DNA from: CAVUDO01 sp963740255
Lineage (GTDB): Bacteria; Actinomycetota; Actinomycetes; Mycobacteriales; Cryptosporangiaceae
Assembly (NCBI GenBank): GCA_963740255.1
Contig: CAVUDO010000002.1
Location: 434,001 to 498,000 of the forward strand
Length of the DNA: 64,000 bases
Reading direction: 5' to 3'
A program made the position numbers and the translations under genes. Below are positions 14,729 to 24,043 of the stretch, one piece after another (the first letter of the stretch is position 1; every line of letters starts with the position of its first letter). The notes below the pieces were generated by a model. That model had not been told where the DNA came from and searched no databases. It was given only the letters and a program-made list of their open reading frames with translations.

Positions 14729-16405
14729 ATGGCGCGGCGGTCTCGCCACCATCCGGACGGGCCTGCCGGCTGGGTCGAACCGGCGGCCCGGTCGGGGCAC
14801 GCCGAGGTCCCGGTGCGGATCGCCGCGGTGTGGTGCCCGGACTGGCCGGTGGTCGCCGCGGCGGCGGCCGAGGGCGTCCCGGCGCACCTGCCGGCGGCGG
14901 TGGTCTCCGCCGACCGGGTGGTCGCCTGCTCCGGCCTGGCCCGTGCCGAGGGAATCCGCCGCGGGCTGCGCCGGCGGGAGGCCCAGTCCCGCTGCCCCGA
15001 GCTGGTCGTGCTGGGCCACGACCCCGACCGCGACGCCCGCGCCTACGAGCCGGTGGTGGCCACGGTCGAAACGCTCGCCCCGGGCGTGGAAGTGATCCGG
15101 CCTGGGCTGTGCGCGTTCCGGGCCCGCGGCCCGTTGCGCTACTTCGGGTCCGAACCGGCCGTCGCCGAACGGCTTGCCGACGCCGTCGCCGGGGAGTGCG
15201 GGGTGGAGGCGCAGGTCGGGTTCGCCGAGGGAATGTTCGCCGCCGCACTGGCCGCCCGGGACGGCGGGATCGTCCCTCCCGGCGGGACCCCCAGCTTCCT
15301 CGCCGCTCTCGACCTCGTGGTCCTCGAACTCCCCGCGCCCGACCGGCCACGGTCCGGCCGGGCCCGGTCCGACCAGTCGGAGCTGGTCGCGCTCATGCGC
15401 CGGCTCGGCATCCGGACGGTCGGCGCGTTCGCGGCGTTGCCGGAGCGGGACGTGCTGGTCAGGTTCGGCCCGGACGGGGCGCTCGCCCACCGGCTGGCGC
15501 GGGGGTTGGAGCCACGCCCCCTGATCGCCCGGCAGCTCCCGGTCGAGCTGACGGTCACCCGCACGCTCGACCCGCCGGTGGAACGGGTCGACACGGCCGC
15601 GTTCGCCGCCCGGGCGCTCGCCGAGGAGCTGGCCGACCGGCTCGCGGGCCACGGCCTGGCCTGCACCCGGCTCGGGATCGAGGCCCGTACGGCCCACGGC
15701 GAGGAGCTCACCCGGGTGTGGCGGCACGACGGGGTGCTCACCGCACCCGAGATCGCCGACCGGGTGCGCTGGCAGCTCGACGGGTGGCTGACCGGCCGGT
15801 CCCGGCACGGGGGCGAGAACCGTCCCACCGCCGGGGTGACCGTGCTCCGGCTGATCCCCGAGGGGGTGGTCGAGTACGGCGGCATGCAGCTCGGGCTCTG
15901 GGGAGACACCGGTGCCGGCGACGAACGGGCACACCGTGCCCTGGCCCGGGTGCAGGGGCTGCTGGGGCCCGACGCGGTGGTCACCGCGGTGCTCGGCGGC
16001 GGGCGTGACCCGGCGTCGCGGATCCGGCTGGTGCCGTGGCGGGACGCCCGCGAGCCCGACCTCCCGGTCGAGCCGCCGTGGCCGGGTCGGCTGCCGGCGC
16101 CTTCCCCGGCCACGGTCCCCCCGACGCCGCCGCGGGCCACGGTGCTCGCCGCCGACGGCACCCCGGTCGGGGTCACCGGCCGGCACCTGCTCACCGGGGC
16201 GCCGGCCCGGGTCGCGGTGCTCGACCGTTCCGCCCGGGCGGTGCTGGCCTGGGCTGGTCCCTGGCCGGTCGACGAGCGCTGGTGGAGCGGGGCGGAGGCG
16301 CGGCGCCGGGCCCGCCTGCAGGTGGTGCTGGACGGTGCCGAGCCCTCGGCGTACCTGCTCGCGGTGGAGTTCGGCCACTGGACCGTCGAGGGCATCTATG
16401 ACTGA
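14729..16405 (+). CDS. imuB: ImuB, catalytically inactive Y-family polymerase homologue
   Basis: ImuB is the hub linking DnaE2 and ImuA' to the beta clamp. The 558-residue product keeps the Y-family fold (IAAVWCPDWPVVAAAAAEG at the start, fingers with CSGLARAEGIRRGLRRREAQSRCPEL, little-finger region). It lacks the catalytic carboxylates: WCPDWP replaces the DMDAFF of DinB, and RPGLCAFRARGP replaces SLDEAFLD. This loss is normal for ImuB. A Pro-rich stretch leads to a C-terminal OB-like region ending in VEFGHWTVEGIYD. ATG 14729 is ten bases from GAGG; GTG 14723, overlapping the imuA' stop, is an alternative. dnaE2 begins 90 bases downstream. Confidence 0.9.
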   Translation: MARRSRHHPDGPAGWVEPAARSGHAEVPVRIAAVWCPDWPVVAAAAAEGVPAHLPAAVVSADRVVACSGLARAEGIRRGLRRREAQSRCPELVVLGHDPDRDARAYEPVVATVETLAPGVEVIRPGLCAFRARGPLRYFGSEPAVAERLADAVAGECGVEAQVGFAEGMFAAALAARDGGIVPPGGTPSFLAALDLVVLELPAPDRPRSGRARSDQSELVALMRRLGIRTVGAFAALPERDVLVRFGPDGALAHRLARGLEPRPLIARQLPVELTVTRTLDPPVERVDTAAFAARALAEELADRLAGHGLACTRLGIEARTAHGEELTRVWRHDGVLTAPEIADRVRWQLDGWLTGRSRHGGENRPTAGVTVLRLIPEGVVEYGGMQLGLWGDTGAGDERAHRALARVQGLLGPDAVVTAVLGGGRDPASRIRLVPWRDAREPDLPVEPPWPGRLPAPSPATVPPTPPRATVLAADGTPVGVTGRHLLTGAPARVAVLDRSARAVLAWAGPWPVDERWWSGAEARRRARLQVVLDGAEPSAYLLAVEFGHWTVEGIYD

Positions 16406-16495
16406 GCCGGCGGGAGGTCCCGACCGAACCGCGTCCGCCGTGACCCTGCCGACGGAACCGCGTTCGCGGCAGCCCCTTTCCCGTGGGGGGCCCTG

Positions 16496-19400
16496 ATGGG
16501 GTGGGACAGCTCGTCGATGCCGTGGCCGGCGCTGGAGCGCACTCTCTCCGGCCGGCCGGGGCCGGTGCCCGAGGAGGCCGGCGACGGGGGCGACAGCCCG
16601 GCCTGGTCGCGCAAGCGCGGGCCCTACGTCCCCCCGGCCGTCCTCGCGCCTCCTCCATCGGCCGTTCCGTACGCCGAGCTGCACTGCCACTCCAACTACA
16701 GCTTCCTCGACGGCGCGAGCCATCCGGAGGAACTGGTCGAGGAGGCGACCCGGCTGGGCCTGTCCGCGCTGGCACTGACCGATCACGACGGCATGTACGC
16801 AGTGGCGCGCTTCGCCGAGGCCGCCAAGAAGAACGGCCTGAAGACGATCTTCGGCGCCGAACTCAGCTTGGGCCTGTCCAAGCCGCAGAACGGCGAGGCC
16901 GATCCCGAGGGCGCACACCTGCTGGTGCTGGCCCGCGATCCGGAGGGCTACCACCAGCTCTGCGCGGCCATCAGCGAGGCCCAGCTGGACGGGGGACAGA
17001 AGGGCCGGCCTCGCTACGAACTCGCCCGGGTGGCCGGACGCGCGGGCGGGCACTGGCTGGTGCTGACGGGCTGCCGCAAGGGCGCGGTGCGTCGGGCGCT
17101 CGGCGACGCGGACGCGGCCGGCCACGCCGCCGCGGGGGACGCCCTGGCCGAGCTGGTCGCGCTGTTCGGCGCCGAGAACGTCGCCGTGGAACTGGTCGAC
17201 CACGGCGACCCGCTGGATTCGGTCCGCAACGACGCGCTGGCCGCGCTGGCCGCGGCCGCGGGCCTGCCCACGGTGGCGACGAACAACGTCCACTACCACT
17301 CGCCGGCCCGGCGTCGCCTGGCCACCGCGCTCGCCGCGGTCCGGGCCCGGCGCGGCCTGGACGAGATGGAGGGGTGGCTCCCGGCGGCGGCCACCGCGCA
17401 CCTGCGGTCGGGGGAGGAGATGGAGCGCCTCTTCCGGCGGTACCCCGGCGCGGTCGCCCGCGCGACCGCCTTCGGCCTGGAGTGCGCGTTCGCGTTCAAG
17501 CTGCTCGCGCCGAACCTGCCCGACTGCGACGTTCCCGCCGGCCACACCGAGATGACCTGGCTGCGGGAACTGACCTGGCAGGGTGCGGCGAAGCGGTACG
17601 GCCCGCGAGGGGCCAGGAGGGGATCCCAACGAGAAGGATCCCTACGAACAACTCGAACATGAGCTGGAAGTGATCGAGCAGCTGGGCTATCCCGGCTACT
17701 TCCTCATCGTCCGCGAGATCACCCAGTTCTGTGAAGAGGAGGACATACTCTGCCAGGGGCGGGGGTCGGCCGCCAACTCGGCGGTCTGCTACGCCCTCGG
17801 CATCACCAACGTCGACGCGGTGCACTACGGGTTGTTGTTCGAACGCTTCCTCGCTCCCGAGCGCGACGGCCCGCCCGACATCGACCTCGACATCGAGTCG
17901 GGCCGGCGGGAGAAGGTCATCCAGCACGTCTACGACAAGTACACCCGGGAGCGGGCGGCCCAGGTCGCCAACGTGATCACCTACCGGCCCAAGTCGGCGG
18001 TCCGCGACATGGCCCGCGCGTTGGGGTACGACACCGGCCAGCAGGACGCCTGGAGCAGGCAGATCGAGTACTGGGGACGCCTCGCCGACTCCGACCACGA
18101 CATCCCCGCCCCGGTCGTGGAACTGGCCCGGGAACTGCTCGAGTTCCCACGCCACCTCGGCATCCACTCCGGGGGAATGGTGCTCTGCGACCGCCCGGTC
18201 ACCGAGGTCTGTCCGGTGGAGTGGGCCCGGATGGAGGACCGCACCGTGCTGCAGTGGGACAAGGACGACTGCGCGGCCGGCGGCCTGGTCAAGTTCGACC
18301 TGCTGGGGCTGGGCATGCTGACCGCGCTGCACACCGCCCTCGACCTGCTCCGCGACCACCACGGCCTGGTCGTCGACCTGTACACGCTGCCGTTGGAGGA
18401 CCCCGCGATCTACGCGATGCTGCAGCGGGCGGACACGGTCGGGGTGTTCCAGGTGGAGAGCCGCGCGCAGATGGCCACCCTGCCCCGGCTCAAGCCCAAG
18501 AAGTTCTACGACCTGGTGGTGGAGGTGGCGCTGATCCGTCCCGGCCCGATCCAGGGCGGGTCGGTGCACCCCTACATCCGGCGCCACAACGGGGAGCCCT
18601 ACGACCTCCCGCACACGCTGTTGAAGCGAGCGTTGGAGAAGACCCACGGCGTGCCGCTCTTCCAGGAGCAGCTCATGCAGATGGCGGTCGACGTCGCCGG
18701 CTTCAGCCCGGCCGAGTCCGACCAGCTCCGCCGGGCGATCGGTTCCAAACGTTCGGAGAAGAAGCTGGCGGAGCTGCGGGAACGGCTCTTCGAGGGCATG
18801 GCCGAGCGGGGGATCACCGGCGAGCTGGCCGAGACGATCTACCGGCAGCTCGCGGCGTTCGCAAACTTCGGCTTCCCCGAGAGCCACGCGGTGAGCTTCG
18901 CCTCGCTGGTCTGTTACAGCTCCTGGCTCAAGCGGTACTTCCCGGCGGCGTTCTGCGCGGCGCTGCTCTCCTCGCAGCCGATGGGGTTCTACTCCCCGCA
19001 GTCGCTGGTCGCCGACGCCCGGCGGCACGGCGTGACGGTCCGCGGCCCGTGCGTGAACGCCAGCGACGCCGACGCCACGCTGGAACCCGTCGACGTTCTC
19101 GAGCCACGGCAGGCCGCCCCGTTTCCGCGCAGCGGCGCCCCGCCCCGGCTGGACCACGCGGTCCGGCTGGGACTGTCCGCGATCCGCCACCTCGGCGGCG
19201 ACCTCGCCACGGCGCTGGCGGCCGAACGCCAAGCCCACGGACCGTATGTCGACATGACCGACCTCGCCCAGCGGATGCGCCTGTCGACCGAGCAACTGGA
19301 GGCGCTCGCGACCGCCGGGGCGTTCGAGGGGTTCGGGCTCTCCCGCCGGGCGGCACTGTGGGCGGCGGGGGCGGTGGCCCAGGCCCGTCCCGACCGGCTC

Positions 19401-19856
19401 ACCGGGGTGGTGGTCGGGTCGGCCGCGCCGTCGTTGCCGGCGATGTCGGAGGTGGAGCACGCGATGGCCGACGTGTGGGCGACCGGGGTGTCCCCGGCCA
19501 GTTACCCCACCGAGTTCGTCCGCGGCCACCTCGACGCCCTCGGTGCCGTCCCGATCGCCTCGCTGGCCGACCGGCCGGCGAAGACCCGGGTGCTGGTCGG
19601 GGGAGTGGTCACCCACCGACAGCGGCCCGCCACCGCGGGCGGGGTCACCTTCCTCAACCTGGAGGACGAGACCGGGATGCTCAACGTGGTCTGCACCCCC
19701 GGCGCGTGGGTGCGCTACCGCCGGGTGGTGCGCACCGCCGCGGCCCTGCTCGTCCGGGGGACGCTGGAGAACGCCGAGGGCGTGGTCGGCGTGGTCGCCG
19801 AACGGGTGGCGCCGCTGGAACTCCGGGTGGCGTCCACGTCCCGCGACTTCCGCTGA
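16496..19856 (+). CDS. dnaE2: Error-prone DNA polymerase DnaE2 (one-base frameshift)
   Basis: DnaE2 is the SOS-induced C-family polymerase of the mutasome. The PHP domain (ELHCHSNYSFLDGASHPEEL, ALTDHDGMY) is in the first frame, up to about residue 370. The second frame carries the palm with PDIDLDIESGRR (catalytic Asp), the LIRPGPIQGG fingers, EQLMQMAVDVAGF, helix-hairpin-helix and the C-terminal OB fold (VTFLNLEDETGMLNVV). The frames cross between 17606 and 17622 in a G-rich run; one extra base accounts for it, and the total length is 3n+1. Corrected length is 1119 residues, about normal. ATG 16496 is supported by family length. A sequence error is likelier than true loss. Confidence 0.9.
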
Positions 19857-19958
19857 CACCGTGGGCCAGATCGTGCGACCGGCCGTGCCCGGTCCGGGCC
19901 TGGGCCGGTCCACCTGCGACTACGCTCGTCCCCGACCCTCACCCGAGCGGAGGAACCC

Positions 19959-20705
19959 GTGGCCGACCGAGTCCGCACCCAGGAGTCACCGCGTACCGCC
20001 GTGGTGTGGGCCGTGCTCCGTGCGGAACTGGCGCGACGTACCGGCGAGGGTCCCCTGCAGGTGCTCGACGCGGGCGGCGGGACCGGGGGCTTCGCGGTGC
20101 CGCTCGCCGAGTCCGGGCACCGGGTCACGGTGGTCGACCCCAGCCCGGACGCGCTGGCCGCGCTCGGTCGGCGCGCCGCCGAACGGGGTGTCGCCGAGCT
20201 GGTCACAGCCGTGCAGGGCGACACCGAGCACCTCGGCGACCTGGTGGGAGCCGCCTCGGTGGACCTGGTGCTGTGCCACAGCGTCCTGGAGGTGGTGGAG
20301 CGTCCGGATACCACGCTAGCCGCGATCGCGGCGGTGCTGCGCCGGGGTGGGTGCGCGAGCCTCCTCGTCGCCAACCGGGCGGCGGCCGTGTTCTCCCGGG
20401 CGCTCGCCGGCCACTTCGCCGCGGCGCACGCCGTGCTCACCGACGACGCCGGCCGGGCCGGTCCCGCCGACACGCTGCTGCGGCGTTTCGACCTGGACAC
20501 CCTCACCGCGCTGCTGCCCGGTGCCGGCCTGCGTGCCGAACGGGTGCACGGCGTCCGGGTGCTCGCCGACCTGGTGCCGGGTGCCCTGGCCGAGTCCGAA
20601 CCGCGGGCGATGGACGCCCTGCTCGCGCTGGAACTGGCCACCGCCGACCGCCTGCCCTACCGGGACCTCGCCACCCAGCTCCACGTCCTCGCCCGCAGGC
20701 CGTGA
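19959..20705 (+). CDS. Class I SAM-dependent methyltransferase
   Basis: This 248-residue protein has a Rossmann methyltransferase fold: motif I VLDAGGGTGGFAVPLA (about residues 35-50), the acidic end of beta-2 (VTVVDPSPDAL), DLVLCHSVLEVV, and a long hydrophobic C-terminal half. The GTG start has GGAGG six bases upstream. It resembles the UbiE/SmtA-like group; the substrate cannot be deduced. It is followed after 10 bases by the phosphodiesterase gene, so the two are probably cotranscribed. Confidence 0.85.
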   Translation: MADRVRTQESPRTAVVWAVLRAELARRTGEGPLQVLDAGGGTGGFAVPLAESGHRVTVVDPSPDALAALGRRAAERGVAELVTAVQGDTEHLGDLVGAASVDLVLCHSVLEVVERPDTTLAAIAAVLRRGGCASLLVANRAAAVFSRALAGHFAAAHAVLTDDAGRAGPADTLLRRFDLDTLTALLPGAGLRAERVHGVRVLADLVPGALAESEPRAMDALLALELATADRLPYRDLATQLHVLARRP

Positions 20706-20715
20706 CGGTTCGGCC

Positions 20716-21888
20716 GTGACGGTGCCGCCGCGCCCCGCAGCCGCCCCGGAGCTCCCGGCCTACGGGCGGGGGTCGCTGTGCGAGGTGCTGCCCTCGGCCG
20801 CCGCCGTGCTGGGTGTGCCCGGCTACGAGAACGTGCTGGAGCTTCCCGCCGCGACGCGGGTCTGCGTCCTGCTGCTGGACGGCCTCGGTGCCGACCTGCT
20901 GACCCGCGCCGCCGCCGCGTATGCGCCGCTGCTCGGCCCGCTCGCCGCCCGGTCGCCGACGATCACCGTGAGCTTCCCGACCACCACCGCCACCAGCCTC
21001 GCCTCACTCGGCACCGGGGTGCCGCCGGGCGTGCACGGCATGCTCGGCTACCAGCTCGCAGTGCCCGGTGCCGGCTACCTGCTCAACGCGCTGCGCTGGG
21101 ACGCGCGGATCGATCCGCGGGAATGGCAACCCCAGCCGACCGTGCTGGAGGCGGTGGTCCGGCACGGGCACGAGGCCTACCACGTCGCGCCGGGCAGCTT
21201 CCGCGAGTCCGGGCTGACCCTGGCGGCGCTGCGGGGGCCCCGCTACGTCCCGGCGGAGACCGCCGGCGACCTGGTCGCCGGTATCGCGTCCGCGGCGGCC
21301 GGATCGCCGGGGTCGCTGACCCTCGGTTACCACGCCGACCTGGACAAGACCGGTCATCTCCGCGGGGGGACGTCGGCGGCCTGGAAGCACCAGCTGGCCA
21401 TCGCCGACCGGCTGGTCGAGCAGGTGATCCGGGTCCTGCCCGAGGACGCCCTGCTGGTGGTCACCGGCGACCACGGCATGGTGGACGTTCCCCTGCGGGG
21501 GCGGTGCGACGCCGACGTCCATCCGGACCTGCGCACCGGGGTGGCGTTGCTCGGCGGCGAGGCCCGCACCCGGTACGTCTACACCGAGCCCGGCGCCGCG
21601 CCGGACGTTCTCGACACCTGGCGTGCGGTGCTGGGCGGGCAGGCCTGGGTAGTCGGCCGGGACGAGGCGATCGAGGCGGGCTGGTTCGGCCCGCGGGTGG
21701 CCGACGCGATGCGGGCCAGGATCGGCGACGTCGTCGCCGCGTGCGCGACCCCGACCGCGGCGGTGGTGGCGAGCCACACCGCTCCGGGGGAGGCCACGAT
21801 GGTCGGCATGCACGGTTCGCTGACCGCCGCGGAGCTGCGGGTGCCGCTGGTCCTGGCCAGCGGAACGGGTGGTCGCGCGGTGTCCTGA
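20716..21888 (+). CDS. Alkaline phosphatase superfamily nucleotide pyrophosphatase/phosphodiesterase
   Basis: This 390-residue product has the metal-dependent phosphodiesterase core. Metal ligands lie in VLLLDGLGADLL, the nucleophile Thr in SFPTTTATSLASLGTG, and further metal sites in YHADLDKTGH, VTGDHGMVDV and ASHTAPGEATMVGMHG. No signal peptide or membrane helix is visible, so it is probably cytoplasmic. The GTG start is 10 bases after the methyltransferase stop. It is a common but uncharacterised actinobacterial gene; the substrate (nucleotide sugar, phospholipid or other diester) is unknown. Confidence 0.85.
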   Translation: MTVPPRPAAAPELPAYGRGSLCEVLPSAAAVLGVPGYENVLELPAATRVCVLLLDGLGADLLTRAAAAYAPLLGPLAARSPTITVSFPTTTATSLASLGTGVPPGVHGMLGYQLAVPGAGYLLNALRWDARIDPREWQPQPTVLEAVVRHGHEAYHVAPGSFRESGLTLAALRGPRYVPAETAGDLVAGIASAAAGSPGSLTLGYHADLDKTGHLRGGTSAAWKHQLAIADRLVEQVIRVLPEDALLVVTGDHGMVDVPLRGRCDADVHPDLRTGVALLGGEARTRYVYTEPGAAPDVLDTWRAVLGGQAWVVGRDEAIEAGWFGPRVADAMRARIGDVVAACATPTAAVVASHTAPGEATMVGMHGSLTAAELRVPLVLASGTGGRAVS

Positions 21889-22008
21889 CGCCGGGGGCGC
21901 GCGGCTGCGTTGTGTCGGTGCCCGCCCGTAGGGTCGGCAGCAGGGCTTCCCGGTCCGGCGGGTGGCGGTCGCGCCCGGCGGTGCGGCCGGCCGAGTCGAG
22001 GAGGCGGG

Positions 22009-23343
22009 ATGGGGCGGAGCCAGTCGCTGCCGCGGCCCGGTCCCGGCGCGGGCGATCCGGACGCCGACGACACCGGCTGCACGATCCTGCACGTCGACAT
22101 GGACGCGTTCTTCGTCGCGGTGGAGGTGCGCCGCGACCCGACGCTGCGGGGGCGTCCGGTGGTCGTGGGCGGCGTCGGCGGGCGGGGCGTGGTGGCGTCG
22201 GCCAGCTACGAGGCGCGGGCCTACGGGGTGCACAGCGCGATGCCGAGCTCGCGGGCCCGCCGGCTCTGCCCGCAGGCCGTCTTCGTGAACCCCGACCATG
22301 CCGCCTACATGGCCGTGTCCCGGGCCGTGATGGGGATCTTCGCCGACGTCACCCCGCTGGTCGAGCCGCTCAGCCTGGACGAGGCGTTCCTCGACGTCGC
22401 CGGTGCGCGGCGCCTCCTCGGGCGGCCAGCCGCGATCGGCCGGGCGATCCGGGAACGGGTCGAGGCCGAGCAGGGCATCACCTGCTCGGTGGGCGTGGCC
22501 GGCACCAAGTTCGTCGCGAAGCTCGCGTCCACCCGCTGCAAGCCCGACGGGCTGCTCGTGGTGCCGGTCGACGGAGTCCTGGCGTTCCTGCACCCGCTTC
22601 CGCTGGAGGCCCTCTGGGGCGTCGGCGAGCAGACCGCCGCCCGCCTCGCGGCGCGCGGGCTGAGGACGGTCGGAGACCTTGCCGCGCTGCCGTTGGCGAC
22701 GCTGCGCCGCGCGGTCGGCGACGCCCACGCCCGGCACCTCCACGAGCTGGCCTGGGGCCGCGACCCGCGCCGCGTCAGCCCCGACCGGCCGGACAAGTCG
22801 ATCAGCGCCGAGGAGACCTTCGAGCACGACCTCACCGACCACGCGCTGGTGTTCCGCGAGCTGCTCCGGCTGTCCGAGCGGGTGGCGGCCCGACTGCGGA
22901 ACACCGGTCAGGTCGGGCGGGGGGTGGCGATCAAGGTGCGGTACGCCGACTTCTCCACGCTCAGCCGGTCCCGGGTGCTGCCCACGCCGACCGACGTGAC
23001 CAGAGAGGTCTACGAGACCGCCCGCCGACTCTTCGAGGATCTGCGCGCCGAGGCGCCGATCCGCCTGGTCGGCGTGCGGGTCGAGGGCCTCGCGGAGGCC
23101 GACAGCACCGCCCGCCAGCTCGAGCTGGGCGGGCGGGAGCACGGGTGGGCCGACACCGACCGGGCGATCGACGCCGCGGTCCGGCGCTTCGGCCGCGGCG
23201 CGGTGCGCCCGGCGGCGTTGGTCGCCGACCACCAGGGCGACCACCGTCGCCCTGAGCACGACCGCGGCGGTTCACGGGCCCTGGAACCAGGGGCGCCGAC
23301 GCCCTCCCCGCCTCCTGCCGGGTCGCGAACCGACCAGGCGTAG
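22009..23343 (+). CDS. dinB: DNA polymerase IV
   Basis: This is a Y-family translesion polymerase of 444 residues. Its catalytic residues are intact: DMDAFF (Asp30, Asp32) and SLDEAFLDV. Steric-gate region, palm, thumb (LWGVGEQTAARLAARGLRTVGDLA, the helix-hairpin-helix) and little finger (KSISAEETFEHDLTD, VAIKVRYADFSTLSRS) all follow. ATG 22009 is preceded by GAGGCGGG. The last 30 residues are a Pro/Gly-rich tail. No LexA box is seen in the 120 bases upstream, so it is probably not directly SOS-controlled, unlike the imu operon. Confidence 0.93.
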   Translation: MGRSQSLPRPGPGAGDPDADDTGCTILHVDMDAFFVAVEVRRDPTLRGRPVVVGGVGGRGVVASASYEARAYGVHSAMPSSRARRLCPQAVFVNPDHAAYMAVSRAVMGIFADVTPLVEPLSLDEAFLDVAGARRLLGRPAAIGRAIRERVEAEQGITCSVGVAGTKFVAKLASTRCKPDGLLVVPVDGVLAFLHPLPLEALWGVGEQTAARLAARGLRTVGDLAALPLATLRRAVGDAHARHLHELAWGRDPRRVSPDRPDKSISAEETFEHDLTDHALVFRELLRLSERVAARLRNTGQVGRGVAIKVRYADFSTLSRSRVLPTPTDVTREVYETARRLFEDLRAEAPIRLVGVRVEGLAEADSTARQLELGGREHGWADTDRAIDAAVRRFGRGAVRPAALVADHQGDHRRPEHDRGGSRALEPGAPTPSPPPAGSRTDQA

Positions 23344-23535
23344 CCCGTGCGGGCAGGGAGAGGTAGGACCATCCGTGACGATCTTTCGGCTCGATAGGTG
23401 GCGTCTGTCTTTCCGCTGGGGCGAACCGCTCGTAGACTCTTTGCAGGAATGCCCCATGGCCGTCCAACCGCGGTACCTCGATCCGGGGTCCACCGGGCCG
23501 GTGCGTGACGGCCCGAGCACACGGGGAGGCGTGCA

Positions 23536-23940
23536 GTGCCACTCTCTGAGAACGAGCAGAGGCTGCTCGAGCAGATCGAGCGTGGGCTGCTCGCCGACGA
23601 CCCCAAATTCGCCGACAAGGTGCGCACCACCGACCCGCACCACCGCGCGGTCCGTCGTGTGGTGCTCGCGATCGTGCTGCTGATCGCCGGTGTCGGGCTG
23701 ATGGTGTTCGGGCTGGTGAGCAAGGTGGCCCCGGCCGGGGTCCCGGTGCTGGCGATCCTCGGGTTCCTGGTCATGTTCGGCGCCGCGGTGCTCGGCGTCC
23801 AGGCCTGGCGACGGGCCGGTCGCGGTGAACCCACCCTCCAGGTCGTCGACAACGACCGCATCCGACCCGCCCGGGTCGGCCGCTCCTCGTTCCTCGACCG
23901 GCTCGAGGAACGCTGGCGGCGTCGCGCGGACGGCCGCTGA
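23536..23940 (+). CDS. DUF3040 membrane protein
   Basis: This 134-residue protein begins with the DUF3040 signature MPLSENEQRLLEQIERGLLADDPKFA. Two hydrophobic helices (about 41-61 and 67-88) and a basic C-terminal tail follow. The GTG start has GGGGAGG upstream. A -10-like TAGACT lies at 23433-23438. The family is widespread in actinobacteria, often beside division or polymerase genes; its function is not known. It converges with the tgpA-like gene. Confidence 0.85.
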   Translation: MPLSENEQRLLEQIERGLLADDPKFADKVRTTDPHHRAVRRVVLAIVLLIAGVGLMVFGLVSKVAPAGVPVLAILGFLVMFGAAVLGVQAWRRAGRGEPTLQVVDNDRIRPARVGRSSFLDRLEERWRRRADGR

Positions 23941-24043
23941 CCCACCCGACCGGGACGGCGGCCGACCCACGCCGGACGGGACTGCCGCCGGCTCTACCGC
24001 GACGCCGCCCGAGGGCGGATCCGTCGTGGGCGGGCGCCCCGTG

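Noticed and set aside
12776..17629. A 1617-codon open frame on the minus strand across the imu operon
   Set aside because: It is antisense to conserved genes (imuA', imuB, dnaE2), has low-complexity Arg/Gly/Pro sequence and no recognisable domain. Long spurious frames are expected in DNA with G/C at third codon positions.
21889..22008. A LexA box upstream of dinB
   Set aside because: No TCGAAC-N4-GTTCGA or close variant was found in the 120 bases before the dinB start.
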